Assembly: GCA_902805565.1 (NCBI GenBank)
Contig: CADCTP010000275.1
Span: forward strand, 1 to 36,603
Reading direction: 5' to 3'
Source of the DNA: an uncultured Mycobacteriales bacterium
GTDB taxonomy: Bacteria > Actinomycetota > Actinomycetes > Mycobacteriales > CADCTP01
DNA length: 36,603 nucleotides
Part shown: one piece after another, positions 1 to 9,420 of the stretch
How positions within the stretch are numbered: position 1 is the stretch's first letter
Layout of the letters: each line of letters opens with the position of its first letter
Translations under genes and position numbers: made by a program
The notes under the pieces: generated by a model
What the model was told of the DNA's origin: nothing
The model's database searches: none
The model's input: only the letters and a program-made list of their open reading frames with translations

Positions 1-102
1 CTCCACCCGAAGCACGGCTTCGCCGTCCCCGGCCGCTGGGGTGTCCGCCTCGACCAGCACGGAGTCCGACACGTCCGCCCGGGAGACCGCAAGAGTCCAC
101 AT
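1..102 (-). CDS. DUF2855-like protein, N-terminal fragment (truncated by window edge)
   Basis: Reverse-strand ATG at 100-102 opens MWTLAVSRADVSDSVLVEADTPAAGDGEAVLRVE..., open to the window edge; resembles DUF2855 N-termini. Confidence 0.5.
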   Translation of the reverse strand, partial: MWTLAVSRADVSDSVLVEADTPAAGDGEAVLRVE

Positions 103-164
103 GGTCCCACCGTATCGACAAATCGGACCGGCCGGCGGGGCTGATCACCGGGGGACCGCCCCGG

Positions 165-1118
165 TCACCCCTCGGTCAGCAGCGCCCGGGCCAGCGAGGT
201 GTGGGTGACCAGGCCGGACACCAGCCGGGACCGCAGCGCCGCCCGCACCGCCGGTGCCTTGACCACGTCGTACGGCACCCCGATCACCTCCCGCATGGCC
301 CGCAGTTGGGCCGCGCTCACCCCGATCATCCGCTCGGCGAGCGCGGTCGGCAGGGTGTCGCCGGCCTCGGTGAGGAACACCCCGGACACCTCGGCGCACA
401 CCCCCTGCCGGCGCAGCGCCCGCCGCTCCCGGTCGGTCGCCGCGTCGTACACGGTCGACTGGTTCGGCGCCCACCGGCCGATCCCGACGACCGCCTTGGT
501 CACCGAGCGGAACTGCGCGAAGGCGCGGGCGACCTCCGGCTGCCGGCGCAGCGCCCGGGCGGTGGCCGGGTCGGGCACCAGCAACGGGGCGTGGAAGAAG
601 TACGCCGGCCCGCCGGAGATGCGGGCAACGTCCCGGACCACGTCGACCGACCCGTCGTCGCCGTCGGGGCGGGACAGCGCGCCGGTCAGCTGGACCACCG
701 GCGTCGGCGCCAGCTCGGTCAGCGCCGCCGCCACCGCGCTGACCGACCGCGACCAGCCCAGCCCCAGCACGTCCTCGGCGGTGACGATCTCGCCGAGCAG
801 GTCGGCAGCGGCCGCGCCCAGGCGCCGGCGCAGCGAGCCGATGTCGTCGTCCGGGGTGTCCACCACCACCGAGTGGCACAGCCCGAAGCGTTCCTGCAGC
901 AGCCCGGACAGCTCCAGGTCGACCTCGCCCGGATAGCCGATCTCGATCCGCACCAGCCCGGTGGCCCGGGCCGACTCCAGCAGCCGGGCGACCTTGAACC
1001 GGCTGAGCGCGAACTCCTCGGCGATCTCGATCTTGGACCTGCCGTCGAGGTAGTAGCGCCGGGCGACCGACGCGGTCAGCACCAACTGGGCCGGTCCGCC
1101 GGCGGGGTCACGGGCCAT
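165..1118 (-). CDS. SorC/DeoR-type sugar-binding transcriptional regulator
   Basis: 317 aa; N-terminal HTH (VARRYYLDGRSKIEIAEEFALSRFKVARLLESARATGLVRIEI) plus SorC sugar-binding domain; divergent from a sugar ABC operon. Confidence 0.88.
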   Translation of the reverse strand: MARDPAGGPAQLVLTASVARRYYLDGRSKIEIAEEFALSRFKVARLLESARATGLVRIEIGYPGEVDLELSGLLQERFGLCHSVVVDTPDDDIGSLRRRLGAAAADLLGEIVTAEDVLGLGWSRSVSAVAAALTELAPTPVVQLTGALSRPDGDDGSVDVVRDVARISGGPAYFFHAPLLVPDPATARALRRQPEVARAFAQFRSVTKAVVGIGRWAPNQSTVYDAATDRERRALRRQGVCAEVSGVFLTEAGDTLPTALAERMIGVSAAQLRAMREVIGVPYDVVKAPAVRAALRSRLVSGLVTHTSLARALLTEG

Positions 1119-1259
1119 CCTCGACGCTCCTGCTCATCTGAGCGGTTGGCCGCCCAGTATGGCACGGAGGTATTGACGCGCGGCCGGAGTCGCGGGAACT
1201 CTGACAGACGAGAGGCCGCCCGCTCATATGTGCACCACCAGCCCGCACCGGAGGCAGCA

Positions 1260-2621
1260 GTGGCTCGCAACGGCGCGACGTCGTCCCGGCTCGTGGCGGT
1301 CGGCCTGGCCGCCGCCCTGCTCGGCACCGGCTGCGCCGGCTGGGGCGGCGGCGGTGGGGGCGGCGACAGCCTCAACGTGCTCATGGTCAACAACCCGCAG
1401 ATGGTCGACCTGCAGAAGCTCACCGCGGAGCACTTCACCAAGGAGACCGGCATCCGGGTCAACTTCACGGTGCTGCCGGAGAACGACGTCCGGGACAAGA
1501 TCAGCCAGGAGTTCTCCAGCCAGGCCGGCCAGTACGACGTGGCCACGGTCAGCAACTTCGAGATCCCGATCTACGCCAAGAGCGAGTGGATCGCGCCGCT
1601 CACCCCGTACATCGAGCAGGACCCGGAGTTCGACCAGGACGACATCTTCGCGCCGATGACCAAGGCGCTGTCCGGCGAGGACGGCCAGGTCTACGGCGAG
1701 CCGTTCTACGGCGAGTCCTCGTTCCTGATGTACCGCAAGGACGTCCTGGAGGCCAAGGGCGTGCGGATGCCGGCCGACCCGACCTGGCCCGAGGTGGCCG
1801 ACATCGCGGCGAAGGTCGACGGGGCCGAGCCCGGGATGGCCGGGATCTGCCTGCGCGGCCAGCCCGGCTGGGGCCAGCTGTTCGCCCCGCTCACCACCGT
1901 GGTCAACACCTTCGGCGGCACCTGGTTCACCGAGGACTGGCAGGCCCAGGTGGACAGCGAGCCGTTCCGCAAGGCCGTGCGGTTCTACGTCGACCTGGTC
2001 CGGGCGCACGGCGAGAACGGCGCCCCGCAGGCCGGCTTCACCGAGTGCCTGAACAACGTCGTCCAGGGCAACGCCGCGATGTGGTACGACGCGACCTCGG
2101 CCGCCGGCTCGCTGGAGGCCGAGGACTCGCCGGTCAAGGGCAAGATGGGCTACGCCCCGGCCCCGGTGGTGGAGACCAGGAGCTCCGGCTGGCTGTACGC
2201 CTGGTCCTGGGGCATCCAGCAGGCCAGCGAGAAGAAGGACGACGCCTGGAAGTTCATCTCCTGGGCCTCCGGCAAGGAGTACGAGGCCCTCGTCGGCAAG
2301 GAGATCGGCTGGTCCAGCGTGCCGGCCGGCAAGCGCGCCTCGACGTACGAGAACCCGGACTACCTGGCGGAGTCGAAGGCGTTCGCCGAGCCGACCCGGG
2401 CCGCCATCACCAGCGCCGACCCGGAGAACCCGGGCGTGCAGCCCCGGCCGGCCATCGGCATCCAGTTCGTCGGCATCCCGGAGTTCCCCGACCTCGGCAC
2501 CCAGGTCTCGCAGTACGTCAGCTCGGCCATCGCCGGCCAGACCACGGTGGACGAGGCGCTGAAGAAGGGCCAGAAGCTGGCCGAGGACGTGGCCGAGCGC
2601 TACCGGTCCCGGGAGTCGTGA
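1260..2621 (+). CDS. Extracellular sugar/polyol ABC transporter solute-binding lipoprotein
   Basis: GTG at 1260 after GGAGG-like RBS; signal peptide LVAVGLAAALLGTGC then SBP family 1 sequence (LNVLMVNNPQMVDLQKLTAEHFTKETGIRVNFTVLPENDVRDKISQEF). The ORF call from 201 is an upstream extension. Confidence 0.88.
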   Translation: MARNGATSSRLVAVGLAAALLGTGCAGWGGGGGGGDSLNVLMVNNPQMVDLQKLTAEHFTKETGIRVNFTVLPENDVRDKISQEFSSQAGQYDVATVSNFEIPIYAKSEWIAPLTPYIEQDPEFDQDDIFAPMTKALSGEDGQVYGEPFYGESSFLMYRKDVLEAKGVRMPADPTWPEVADIAAKVDGAEPGMAGICLRGQPGWGQLFAPLTTVVNTFGGTWFTEDWQAQVDSEPFRKAVRFYVDLVRAHGENGAPQAGFTECLNNVVQGNAAMWYDATSAAGSLEAEDSPVKGKMGYAPAPVVETRSSGWLYAWSWGIQQASEKKDDAWKFISWASGKEYEALVGKEIGWSSVPAGKRASTYENPDYLAESKAFAEPTRAAITSADPENPGVQPRPAIGIQFVGIPEFPDLGTQVSQYVSSAIAGQTTVDEALKKGQKLAEDVAERYRSRES

Positions 2622-2652
2622 TGGGCCCGGACCCCACGAGCGAGGAGGCGGC

Positions 2653-3609
2653 ATGAGCGTCGCTGTGGACACCGAGGCCCCCGAGGGCCGGGCCGCCCCG
2701 CCGCCGGGCACGCTGCGCCGGACCGGCGACTGGGCCCGCCGGGCCCCGCTGCTGCCCGCGCTGATCTTCACGATCATCGTGACCCAGCTGCCGTTCGTGG
2801 CCACGCTGGTCATCTCGTTCATGAACTGGAACGCGTACTACCCGGACGAGCGCGGGTTCGCCGGGCTGGACAACTTCCGCCGGGTCTTCACCGACGTCAA
2901 CATGCGCGAGTCGGTGGTCACCACGATCATCCTGACCGTCGCGGTGGTCCTGGTCAGCCTGGTGCTGGGGCTGGTCATCGCGCTGCTGCTGGACCGCAAA
3001 TTCCGCGGCCGGGGCGCGGTCCGGACCATGATGATCACGCCGTTCCTCATCGTGCCGGTGGCGGCGGCGCTGCTGTGGAAGCACGCGCTCTACAACCCGG
3101 AGTACGGCCTGCTCAACGGCAGCCTCACCGCGCTGTGGAAGCTGTTCGGCTCGGACGACGCCCCGCAGCCGGAGTGGCTGACCAACAACCCGCTGATCGC
3201 GGTCGAGGTCGCGCTGATCTGGCAGTGGACCCCGTTCATGATGCTGATCCTGCTGGCCGGACTGCAGAGCCGGCCGCTGGACGTCATCGAGGCCGCCCGC
3301 ATCGACGGCGCCTCCAGCTGGGACATCTTCCGCTACATGACGCTGCCGCACCTGCGGCAGTACCTGGAGCTGGGCGCGCTGCTCGGCTCCATCTACATCG
3401 TGCAGAACTTCGACGCGGTCTTCACCATCACCTCGGGCGGGTTGGGCACGGCGAACCTGCCGTACACGATCTACCAGACCTTCTACAACGCGCACGACTA
3501 CGGCCGGGCCTCCGCGGCCGGGGTGGTCGTGGTGATCGGCACGATCGTCATCGCCACGCTGGCGCTGCGCACCGTGTCGTCCCTCTTCCGCGAGGAGAAC
3601 GCCCGATGA
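2653..3609 (+). CDS. Carbohydrate ABC transporter permease (MalF/UgpA type)
   Basis: Multiple TM segments; EAA-like loop DVIEAARIDGASSWDIFRYMTLPHL. Confidence 0.9.
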   Translation: MSVAVDTEAPEGRAAPPPGTLRRTGDWARRAPLLPALIFTIIVTQLPFVATLVISFMNWNAYYPDERGFAGLDNFRRVFTDVNMRESVVTTIILTVAVVLVSLVLGLVIALLLDRKFRGRGAVRTMMITPFLIVPVAAALLWKHALYNPEYGLLNGSLTALWKLFGSDDAPQPEWLTNNPLIAVEVALIWQWTPFMMLILLAGLQSRPLDVIEAARIDGASSWDIFRYMTLPHLRQYLELGALLGSIYIVQNFDAVFTITSGGLGTANLPYTIYQTFYNAHDYGRASAAGVVVVIGTIVIATLALRTVSSLFREENAR

Positions 3610-4499
3610 GCTCCGTCACCGACACGGCGCCGGTCCCGGCGACCCGGACCGCCGCCGGCGAGCCGCGCAAGCCCCGCAAGCCGCGCGGCGGGTTCTTCCT
3701 CGGCCTCGCGGCCTGGATCATCGGCATCCTGTTCGTGCTGCCGGTGGTGTGGATGGTCATCACCTCGTTCCACTCCGAGACCGACGCGGCCACCAACCCG
3801 CCGTCGCTGGGCGCGCCGCTGACCCTGCAGGGCTACCGGGAGTTCTTCGGCGCCTCCACCGGCACCAGCCCGTGGCCGCCGCTGGCCAACTCGATGACCG
3901 CCAGCGTGCTGTCCACGCTGCTGGTCCTGCTGCTGGCGATCCCGGCCGCGTACGCGCTGTCGATCCGGCCGGTGCGCAAGTGGACGGACGTGCTGTTCTT
4001 CTTCCTGTCCACCAAGATGCTGCCGATCGTGGCCGGCCTGCTGCCGATCTACCTGTTCGCCCAGTCGGTGGGGCTGCTGGACAACATCTGGCTGCTGATC
4101 ATCTTCTACACCTCGATGAACCTGCCGATCGCGGTCTGGATGATGCGGTCGTTCCTGGCCGAGGTGCCGGTGGAGATGCTGGAGGCCGCCGCCGTCGACG
4201 GGGCCGGGCTGACCCGCACGCTGCGCTCGGTGGTGCTGCCGGTGGTGGCGCCCGGGATCGCGGCCACCTCGCTGATCTGCTTCATCTTCAGCTGGAACGA
4301 GCTGCTGTTCGCCCGGGTGCTGACCGCGACCGTGGCGCAGACGGCGCCGGTCTTCCTGACCGGCTTCGTGACCAGCCAGGGGCTGTTCCTGGCCAAGGTG
4401 TGCGCGGCCGCGGTGGTGGTGTCGCTGCCGGTGATCATCGCCGGGTTCGCCGCCCAGGACAAGCTCGTCCAGGGCCTGTCCATGGGCGCCGTCAAGTAG
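3606..4499 (+). CDS. Carbohydrate ABC transporter permease (MalG/UgpE type)
   Basis: ATG at 3606 overlaps upstream stop (ATGA); EAA loop VEMLEAAAVDGAGLTRTLRSVVLPVVAPG. Confidence 0.9.
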   Translation: MSSVTDTAPVPATRTAAGEPRKPRKPRGGFFLGLAAWIIGILFVLPVVWMVITSFHSETDAATNPPSLGAPLTLQGYREFFGASTGTSPWPPLANSMTASVLSTLLVLLLAIPAAYALSIRPVRKWTDVLFFFLSTKMLPIVAGLLPIYLFAQSVGLLDNIWLLIIFYTSMNLPIAVWMMRSFLAEVPVEMLEAAAVDGAGLTRTLRSVVLPVVAPGIAATSLICFIFSWNELLFARVLTATVAQTAPVFLTGFVTSQGLFLAKVCAAAVVVSLPVIIAGFAAQDKLVQGLSMGAVK

Positions 4500-4508
4500 G
4501 AGGAAGTC

Positions 4509-5513
4509 GTGCAGGCTGTCGTCATCCAGTCCCCGGGCGTCGTCGAGGTGACCCAGGTCCCGGACCCGGAGCCCGGCCCGCGGGACGTCGTGGTGAAGGT
4601 CGCCGGGTGCGGGATCTGCGGGACGGACCTGCACATCCTCGAGGGCGAGTTCGCGCCGACGCTGCCGGTGGTGCCCGGGCACGAGTTCGCCGGGGAGGTC
4701 GTGGCGGTCGGCGCCGAGGTCCCGGCGGACAGGGTGCGGGTCGGCGACCGGGTCGCCGTCGACCCGTCGCTGCACTGCGGCGAGTGCTACTACTGCCGGC
4801 GCGGCCGCGGCAACCTCTGCGAGAACTGGAACGCCATCGGCGTCAGCGTCCCCGGCGGCGCCGCGGAATACGCCAAGGCGCCGTTCGCCAACTGCTTCGT
4901 GCTGCCCGAGGGCGTGTCCACCGCCGACGCCGCGCTGATCGAGCCGCTGTCCTGCGCGGTCCGCGGCTTCGACGTGCTGCGCCCGCATATGGCCGATCAC
5001 GTCCTCATCTACGGCGCCGGCACGATGGGCCTGATGATGATGGAGCTGGCCAAGCGGGCCGGCGCCGCCACCGTCGAGGTCGTCGACCTCAACCCGGCCC
5101 GGCTGGGGACCGCTGAGCTGCTCGGCTGCACCGCCACCGCGGCCACCCCGGACGAGCTGGACCGGCCGCGCGGCTGGGACGTCGTGATCGACTGCACCGG
5201 CGTGGTCGCCGCGATCGAGGACGGCCTGGGCCGGGTGGCCCCCGGCGGGACGTTCCAGCAGTTCGGGGTGTCGGCGCAGAAGGCGGAGGCGCGGTTCTCG
5301 CCGTACCGGGTCTACAACAAGGAGATCACCATCGTCGGCTCGATGGCGGTGCTGCACTCCTTCGAGCGGGCCGGCGACCTGTTCGTCGGCGGCGTGCTGC
5401 GGCCGGACGTGATGATCAGCGACCGGTTCCCGCTGGCCGACTACCCGAAGGCGATCGAGCAGTTCCGCAACGGCGTCGGCCGCAAGATCCAGGTTCAGCC
5501 GTTCCTGACGTGA
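4509..5513 (+). CDS. Zn-dependent alcohol/polyol dehydrogenase (sorbitol dehydrogenase-like MDR)
   Basis: GCGICGTDLHILEGEF...VVPGHEFAGEVVAVG catalytic-zinc region and DPSLHCGECYYCRRGRGNLCENW structural-zinc cysteines. Confidence 0.88.
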   Translation: MQAVVIQSPGVVEVTQVPDPEPGPRDVVVKVAGCGICGTDLHILEGEFAPTLPVVPGHEFAGEVVAVGAEVPADRVRVGDRVAVDPSLHCGECYYCRRGRGNLCENWNAIGVSVPGGAAEYAKAPFANCFVLPEGVSTADAALIEPLSCAVRGFDVLRPHMADHVLIYGAGTMGLMMMELAKRAGAATVEVVDLNPARLGTAELLGCTATAATPDELDRPRGWDVVIDCTGVVAAIEDGLGRVAPGGTFQQFGVSAQKAEARFSPYRVYNKEITIVGSMAVLHSFERAGDLFVGGVLRPDVMISDRFPLADYPKAIEQFRNGVGRKIQVQPFLT

Positions 5514-6367
5514 TCCAGCGCGCCGGGGTGGGCGGCGAGGAAGTCGGTCAGCGAGGTGGCCGGCCGGCCGGTGAAGTGCTCGACCGTGCTGGTCACCTCG
5601 GCCACGTCGCCGGCCCGGATCGCGGTGTACGTACTCACCCAGGCGTCCACCTGCCAGTCCGGGGCGCCGTACGAGGCGCGGGACGCGTACGCCTCCTCGA
5701 CGCTCTGGTCGGTGAAGACGATCCGCTTGCCGGCGGCGGCGGCCAGCCGGGCCGCCGCCTCGGCCATGCTCAGCGCCTCCGGGCCGGTGACGTCGTGGGT
5801 CTCGCCGTCGTGGCCGCCGTCGCCGAGCAGCCGGGCCAGCACCGCGGCGACGTCCCCCCGGCTGACCAGCGCGGCCCGCCCGTCCCCGGCCGGCCCCTCG
5901 ATCGCGCCGGCCGCGGTCACCATCCGCGGCAGGAAGTCGAGGTAGAAGTTCATCCGGACGAACGTCCAGGCCAGGCCGGAGTCCCGGACCCGCTGCTCGG
6001 TGGCCCAGTGGTCCCGGCCGAGGGTGAAGGTCGAGTCCTCCCGGGCGCCGACGAAGGACAGGTACATGATCTTGCGGACGCCGGCGGCGGCCGCGGCGTC
6101 GACGACCGACCGGTGCCGCCGGAGCCGGTCGGCCGACTCGTGCGCCGGGATCAGCAGCAGCGTGTCCACCCCGTCCAGCGCCGCCCGGACGTCGTCGGCG
6201 GCGGCGTAGTCGGCGATCCGCCGGACCTCCGCCCCGGGCAGCCGCGGGGCCCGGGCCGGGTCGCGGACCAGCAGCCGCTGCGGCAGGCCGTCCTCGGCCA
6301 GCAGCTCGGCCACCGTCCCGCCGACCGCCCCGGTCGCGCCGGTCACCGCGATCGCGCCATCAGCCAT
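5495..6367 (-). CDS. NmrA-like NAD(P)-binding SDR
   Basis: MADGAIAVTGATGAVGGTVAELLAEDGLPQRLLVRDPARAP: Rossmann GATGAVGG motif; convergent 19-bp overlap with the preceding gene. Confidence 0.82.
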   Translation of the reverse strand: MADGAIAVTGATGAVGGTVAELLAEDGLPQRLLVRDPARAPRLPGAEVRRIADYAAADDVRAALDGVDTLLLIPAHESADRLRRHRSVVDAAAAAGVRKIMYLSFVGAREDSTFTLGRDHWATEQRVRDSGLAWTFVRMNFYLDFLPRMVTAAGAIEGPAGDGRAALVSRGDVAAVLARLLGDGGHDGETHDVTGPEALSMAEAAARLAAAAGKRIVFTDQSVEEAYASRASYGAPDWQVDAWVSTYTAIRAGDVAEVTSTVEHFTGRPATSLTDFLAAHPGALDHVRNG

Positions 6368-6414
6368 GCCGGCATTCTCCTCCGCCGGGCCCGGTCCCAC
6401 CCCGTACTCGCCGT

Positions 6415-6465
6415 CCCCGAGCCCGGCCGCACCCCGAGCCCGGCCGCACCCCGAGCCCGGCCGCG
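6415..6465. repeat. 17-bp tandem repeat x3
   Basis: ccccgagcccggccgca repeated three times head to tail, the last copy ending in g. Confidence 0.9.
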
Positions 6466-6481
6466 GCGGCCGGGAAGGAGT

Positions 6482-6583
6482 GGTCGGCCGAGGGGCGGCC
6501 GGGAAGAAGCCGGGTCCGGTCGGCCGAGGGGCGGCCGGGAAGAAGCCGGGTCCGGTCGGCCGAGGGGCGGCCGGGAAGGGGCC
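6482..6583. repeat. 36-bp tandem repeat, about 2.8 copies
   Basis: ggtcggccgaggggcggccgggaagaagccgggtcc at 6482-6517 and 6518-6553, partial third copy to about 6583; each contains the inverted repeat CGGCCG-AGGGG-CGGCCG. Confidence 0.9.
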
Positions 6584-6620
6584 GGTCGCAGGGAGGGGCG
6601 GTCGGCCGAGAGGGCGGGTG

Positions 6621-7304
6621 TCAGGCCGGGCGGGGGGAGCGGGCGGTCGGGGCCAGCCGGGCCACCCGCACCGGCCCGGTCAGGCCGGGCGGCTCCCAGG
6701 CCGGCACGCCGCCCGCCCCGTACGCCGCGGCGTCGGCGAACCGGGCGAACGTCACGAACACCGAGGCGTCCCCGCGGACCGGCAGCCACTTGTACGTGTT
6801 CGGCGTCGGGTCGGTGACGAACCGTCCCTCGACCGCCTCCGCCCCCACCTCGGCGGTGAACCGGGCGGCCGCCGCCTCCGGGTCGGCCACCGGGTACGTC
6901 GTCGCGACCACCAGCCCGCCGGGCGGCGTGGTCGCCTCCCGCGGCGGCCGGGTCGCCGCCATCGCGGGCAGGTGCCCGTCCGCCCCGTACGGCCGCAGCA
7001 GCAGCACGTCGTCGGAGGAGATCATCGTCGCGTTGACCGGGTCCTTGTGCGCCTTCCAGACCGGCCCGGTGTAGAACTCCCACAGCGCGTCGTAGCGCGA
7101 GGCCATGTCGCGGAACCCGCGCAGCCAGACGAACGTGTCCGGGTCGTCGAGGTCGCGGAACTGCCCGAGCAGCCGCATCCCGGCGGCCTCCTGGCCCTCC
7201 ATCAGCTCCCGCTCGAAGATCCGGATCATCTCGTCCCGGGTCCCCGGGTGCAGCGCGTAGCGGCGCAGCTCGACCAGCGGCACGTCGGCGTTCGTCACGG
7301 GCAC
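6621..7304 (-). CDS. NIPSNAP family protein
   Basis: VELRRYALHPGTRDEMIRIFERELMEGQEAAGMRLLGQFRDLDDPDTFVWLRGFRDMASR...FYTGPVWKAHKDPVNATM is typical NIPSNAP sequence. Confidence 0.8.
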   Translation of the reverse strand: MPVTNADVPLVELRRYALHPGTRDEMIRIFERELMEGQEAAGMRLLGQFRDLDDPDTFVWLRGFRDMASRYDALWEFYTGPVWKAHKDPVNATMISSDDVLLLRPYGADGHLPAMAATRPPREATTPPGGLVVATTYPVADPEAAAARFTAEVGAEAVEGRFVTDPTPNTYKWLPVRGDASVFVTFARFADAAAYGAGGVPAWEPPGLTGPVRVARLAPTARSPRPA

Positions 7305-7362
7305 TGTCTAGCGGACGGGTGGGACGGAACGCGCCGGCGGCCGGCCCGAGTACTCTCGTCGG

Positions 7363-7788
7363 GTGGACTCCGGGACGACCTCGCTGCGGGTGCAGCACGC
7401 CGAGCAGTCGCTGGGCGGGCTGCGGCCGCTGGAGGCGTTCGCCCCCAAGGTGCTGTACGCGGTGGACGGCGTGACCACCGACCCGGCCGTGACGACCGAC
7501 CCGGAGGGCATCGCCGCCGCCGCCCGGGCCGCGGTCGCCGCCGGGGACGGGCACGTGCTGGACGAGACCGCGGTGGTCTTCCCCAACGGCGCGGTGACGC
7601 TGGTGCTGGTGCTGGCCGAGTCGCACCTGTCGGTGCACACCTGGCCGGAGGAGGACCTGGTCGCGGTGGACCTGTTCAGCTGCGGCGCCATCGACGGCGA
7701 GCTGGTCACCGGGGAGCTGGTCCGCAGCCTGGGCCTGACCGACCTGCGCGTGCAGCGTCTGGACCGCGGGTCGGCCCGCCGCCGGTGA
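7363..7788 (+). CDS. speH: S-adenosylmethionine decarboxylase proenzyme
   Basis: ESHLSVHTWPEEDLVAVDLFSCG, the conserved AdoMetDC processing region; GTG start. Confidence 0.88.
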   Translation: MDSGTTSLRVQHAEQSLGGLRPLEAFAPKVLYAVDGVTTDPAVTTDPEGIAAAARAAVAAGDGHVLDETAVVFPNGAVTLVLVLAESHLSVHTWPEEDLVAVDLFSCGAIDGELVTGELVRSLGLTDLRVQRLDRGSARRR

Positions 7789-8978
7789 GCCCGCCCGATC
7801 CGGGCCCGGCCGTGGCCGGTCCCGCCCTGCTCGACCCGGACGCCGTCGCGGCCGAGGTGGCCGCCGCCGTCGGCCTGGCGGAGGGACCCTCCGGCGTCCG
7901 GGCCGTGCTCCGGGAGATCGCCCGCGGCGCCGGCTCGACCCGGGCCGTCGGCCGCGCGGCCGGGCTGCCGCTGCCGGTCGTCGCCGCCGTGCAGGGCGAG
8001 CTGCGCACCCGCGGCGTGCTCACCGCCGAGCGCCCGTCGAAGCTGACCGCGGCCGGGCGGGCGGCGTTCGACCCGGGGGTGACGCTGTCCGGCCGCTGCC
8101 CGGCCTGCGCCGGCCTCGGCGTGCTGGACACCGCCGCCGCCGACCTGACCGCCGCGCTGGCCGGCCCGGCCGCCGACGTCCCACCGGTCCGGGTCGAGCT
8201 GGACCAGACCCACTGCACCCCGGCGACCAAGACCCGCCGGGTGCTGGCCATGCACGACGCCGGCGCGCTGGCCGGCCGGCACGTGCTGGTGCTCGGCGAC
8301 GACGACCTGGTGTCGCTGGCGCTGGTGCACTTCGCCCGGCTGCACGGCACCGGGCCGGCCTCGCTGACCGTCGTGGAGCTGGACCCGGCGCTGGTCGGCT
8401 TCCTGCGGGACCGGCTGGCCGACGCCCCGTTCCCGGTGGAGGTGGTCGAGCACGACCTGGCCGACCCGCTGCCGGCGCGGCTGCTGGGGACCGCGGACAC
8501 CGTGCAGACCGACCCGCCGTACACGGTGGCCGGCGCGCAGCTGTTCCTCACCCGGGCCGCGAGCGCGCTGCGGGCGGGTGCCGGCGGCGAGGTGTTCCTG
8601 TCCCTCGGGGTGCGCCGGCCGGCCGAGACGGTCGCGCTGCAGCAGGTGCTGACCCGGCTCGGGCTGGCCGTCCGGTCGATGCTGCCCGGCTTCAACGACT
8701 ACGTCGGCGCCGGCGTGCTCGGCGGCACCAGCGCGCTGTGGCACCTGGTCGCGGCCGGCGCGGCCCCGGCCGCCGAGCCGGACGGCGACGACGCCCTCTA
8801 CTCCGGCGAGGGCCGCAACCGCCGCCGGTACGTCTGCGCCCACTGCGGCACCGCCCAGACCGTCGGCGTGGGCCGCCGCTGGCGGACCGTCGGCGAGCTC
8901 AAGGAGGCCGGCTGCCCGCGCTGCGGCGGCCGCACCTTCCGCCCCCGCACCACGACGAGGACCCCCCGTGCCGACTGA
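7785..8978 (+). CDS. bpsA: N4-bis(aminopropyl)spermidine synthase (BpsA)-like branched-chain polyamine synthase
   Basis: GTGA overlap with upstream stop; VLGDDDLVSLALVHF and TDPPYTVAGAQLFLTRAASAL motifs; N-terminal wHTH-like region; C-terminal CxxC zinc ribbon (YVCAHCG...GCPRCGGRTF). Confidence 0.8.
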   Translation: MSPPDPGPAVAGPALLDPDAVAAEVAAAVGLAEGPSGVRAVLREIARGAGSTRAVGRAAGLPLPVVAAVQGELRTRGVLTAERPSKLTAAGRAAFDPGVTLSGRCPACAGLGVLDTAAADLTAALAGPAADVPPVRVELDQTHCTPATKTRRVLAMHDAGALAGRHVLVLGDDDLVSLALVHFARLHGTGPASLTVVELDPALVGFLRDRLADAPFPVEVVEHDLADPLPARLLGTADTVQTDPPYTVAGAQLFLTRAASALRAGAGGEVFLSLGVRRPAETVALQQVLTRLGLAVRSMLPGFNDYVGAGVLGGTSALWHLVAAGAAPAAEPDGDDALYSGEGRNRRRYVCAHCGTAQTVGVGRRWRTVGELKEAGCPRCGGRTFRPRTTTRTPRAD

Positions 8979-9420
8979 CCCGGTCCGGCCGGCCACCGAG
9001 GCCGACCTGGACACCCTGATCGCGTACGAGATCGAGATCGCCCGGATCTCCTTCGGCGACGAGGCGGTCACCGACCCGGAGCTGCACCGCAAGCGGGTGT
9101 CCGGCTCGCTGGGGAAGAAGGACGAGGTGACGCTGGTCGCCGAGCGGGACGGCGCGGTGGTCGGCTGGGTCTGGCTGTCCGGCCGGACGAACTCCCTCAC
9201 CGGCGACCGGTACGGCAACCTGCGCTCCCTGGCCACCAGCGACGTCCCCGGCCGGTCCGCGGTCGCCGAGCTGCTGCTCGACGCCGCGCTGGCGGCGGCG
9301 AAGGACCGCGGCGTGACCGAGGTGGTCGGCAAGGTCCACATGCGCAACGTGAACATGCGCGCGGTGTACGCGAAGCTCGGCTTCGCCGCCGAGCACCTGT
9401 CCATGCGGAAGGCCCTGTGA
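8968..9420 (+). CDS. GNAT family N-acetyltransferase
   Basis: VRPATEADLDTLIAYEIEIARISFGDEAVTDPE...NVNMRAVYAKLGFAAEHLSMRKAL; GTG start overlapping upstream CDS by 11 bp. Confidence 0.78.
   Translation: MPTDPVRPATEADLDTLIAYEIEIARISFGDEAVTDPELHRKRVSGSLGKKDEVTLVAERDGAVVGWVWLSGRTNSLTGDRYGNLRSLATSDVPGRSAVAELLLDAALAAAKDRGVTEVVGKVHMRNVNMRAVYAKLGFAAEHLSMRKAL

Noticed and set aside
201-1259. N-terminal extension of the solute-binding protein ORF
   Set aside because: Antisense to sorC; the signal peptide and RBS place the true start at GTG 1260.
6415-6600. CRISPR-like array
   Set aside because: Repeats are directly adjacent without unique spacers and no cas genes are nearby; simple tandem repeat.
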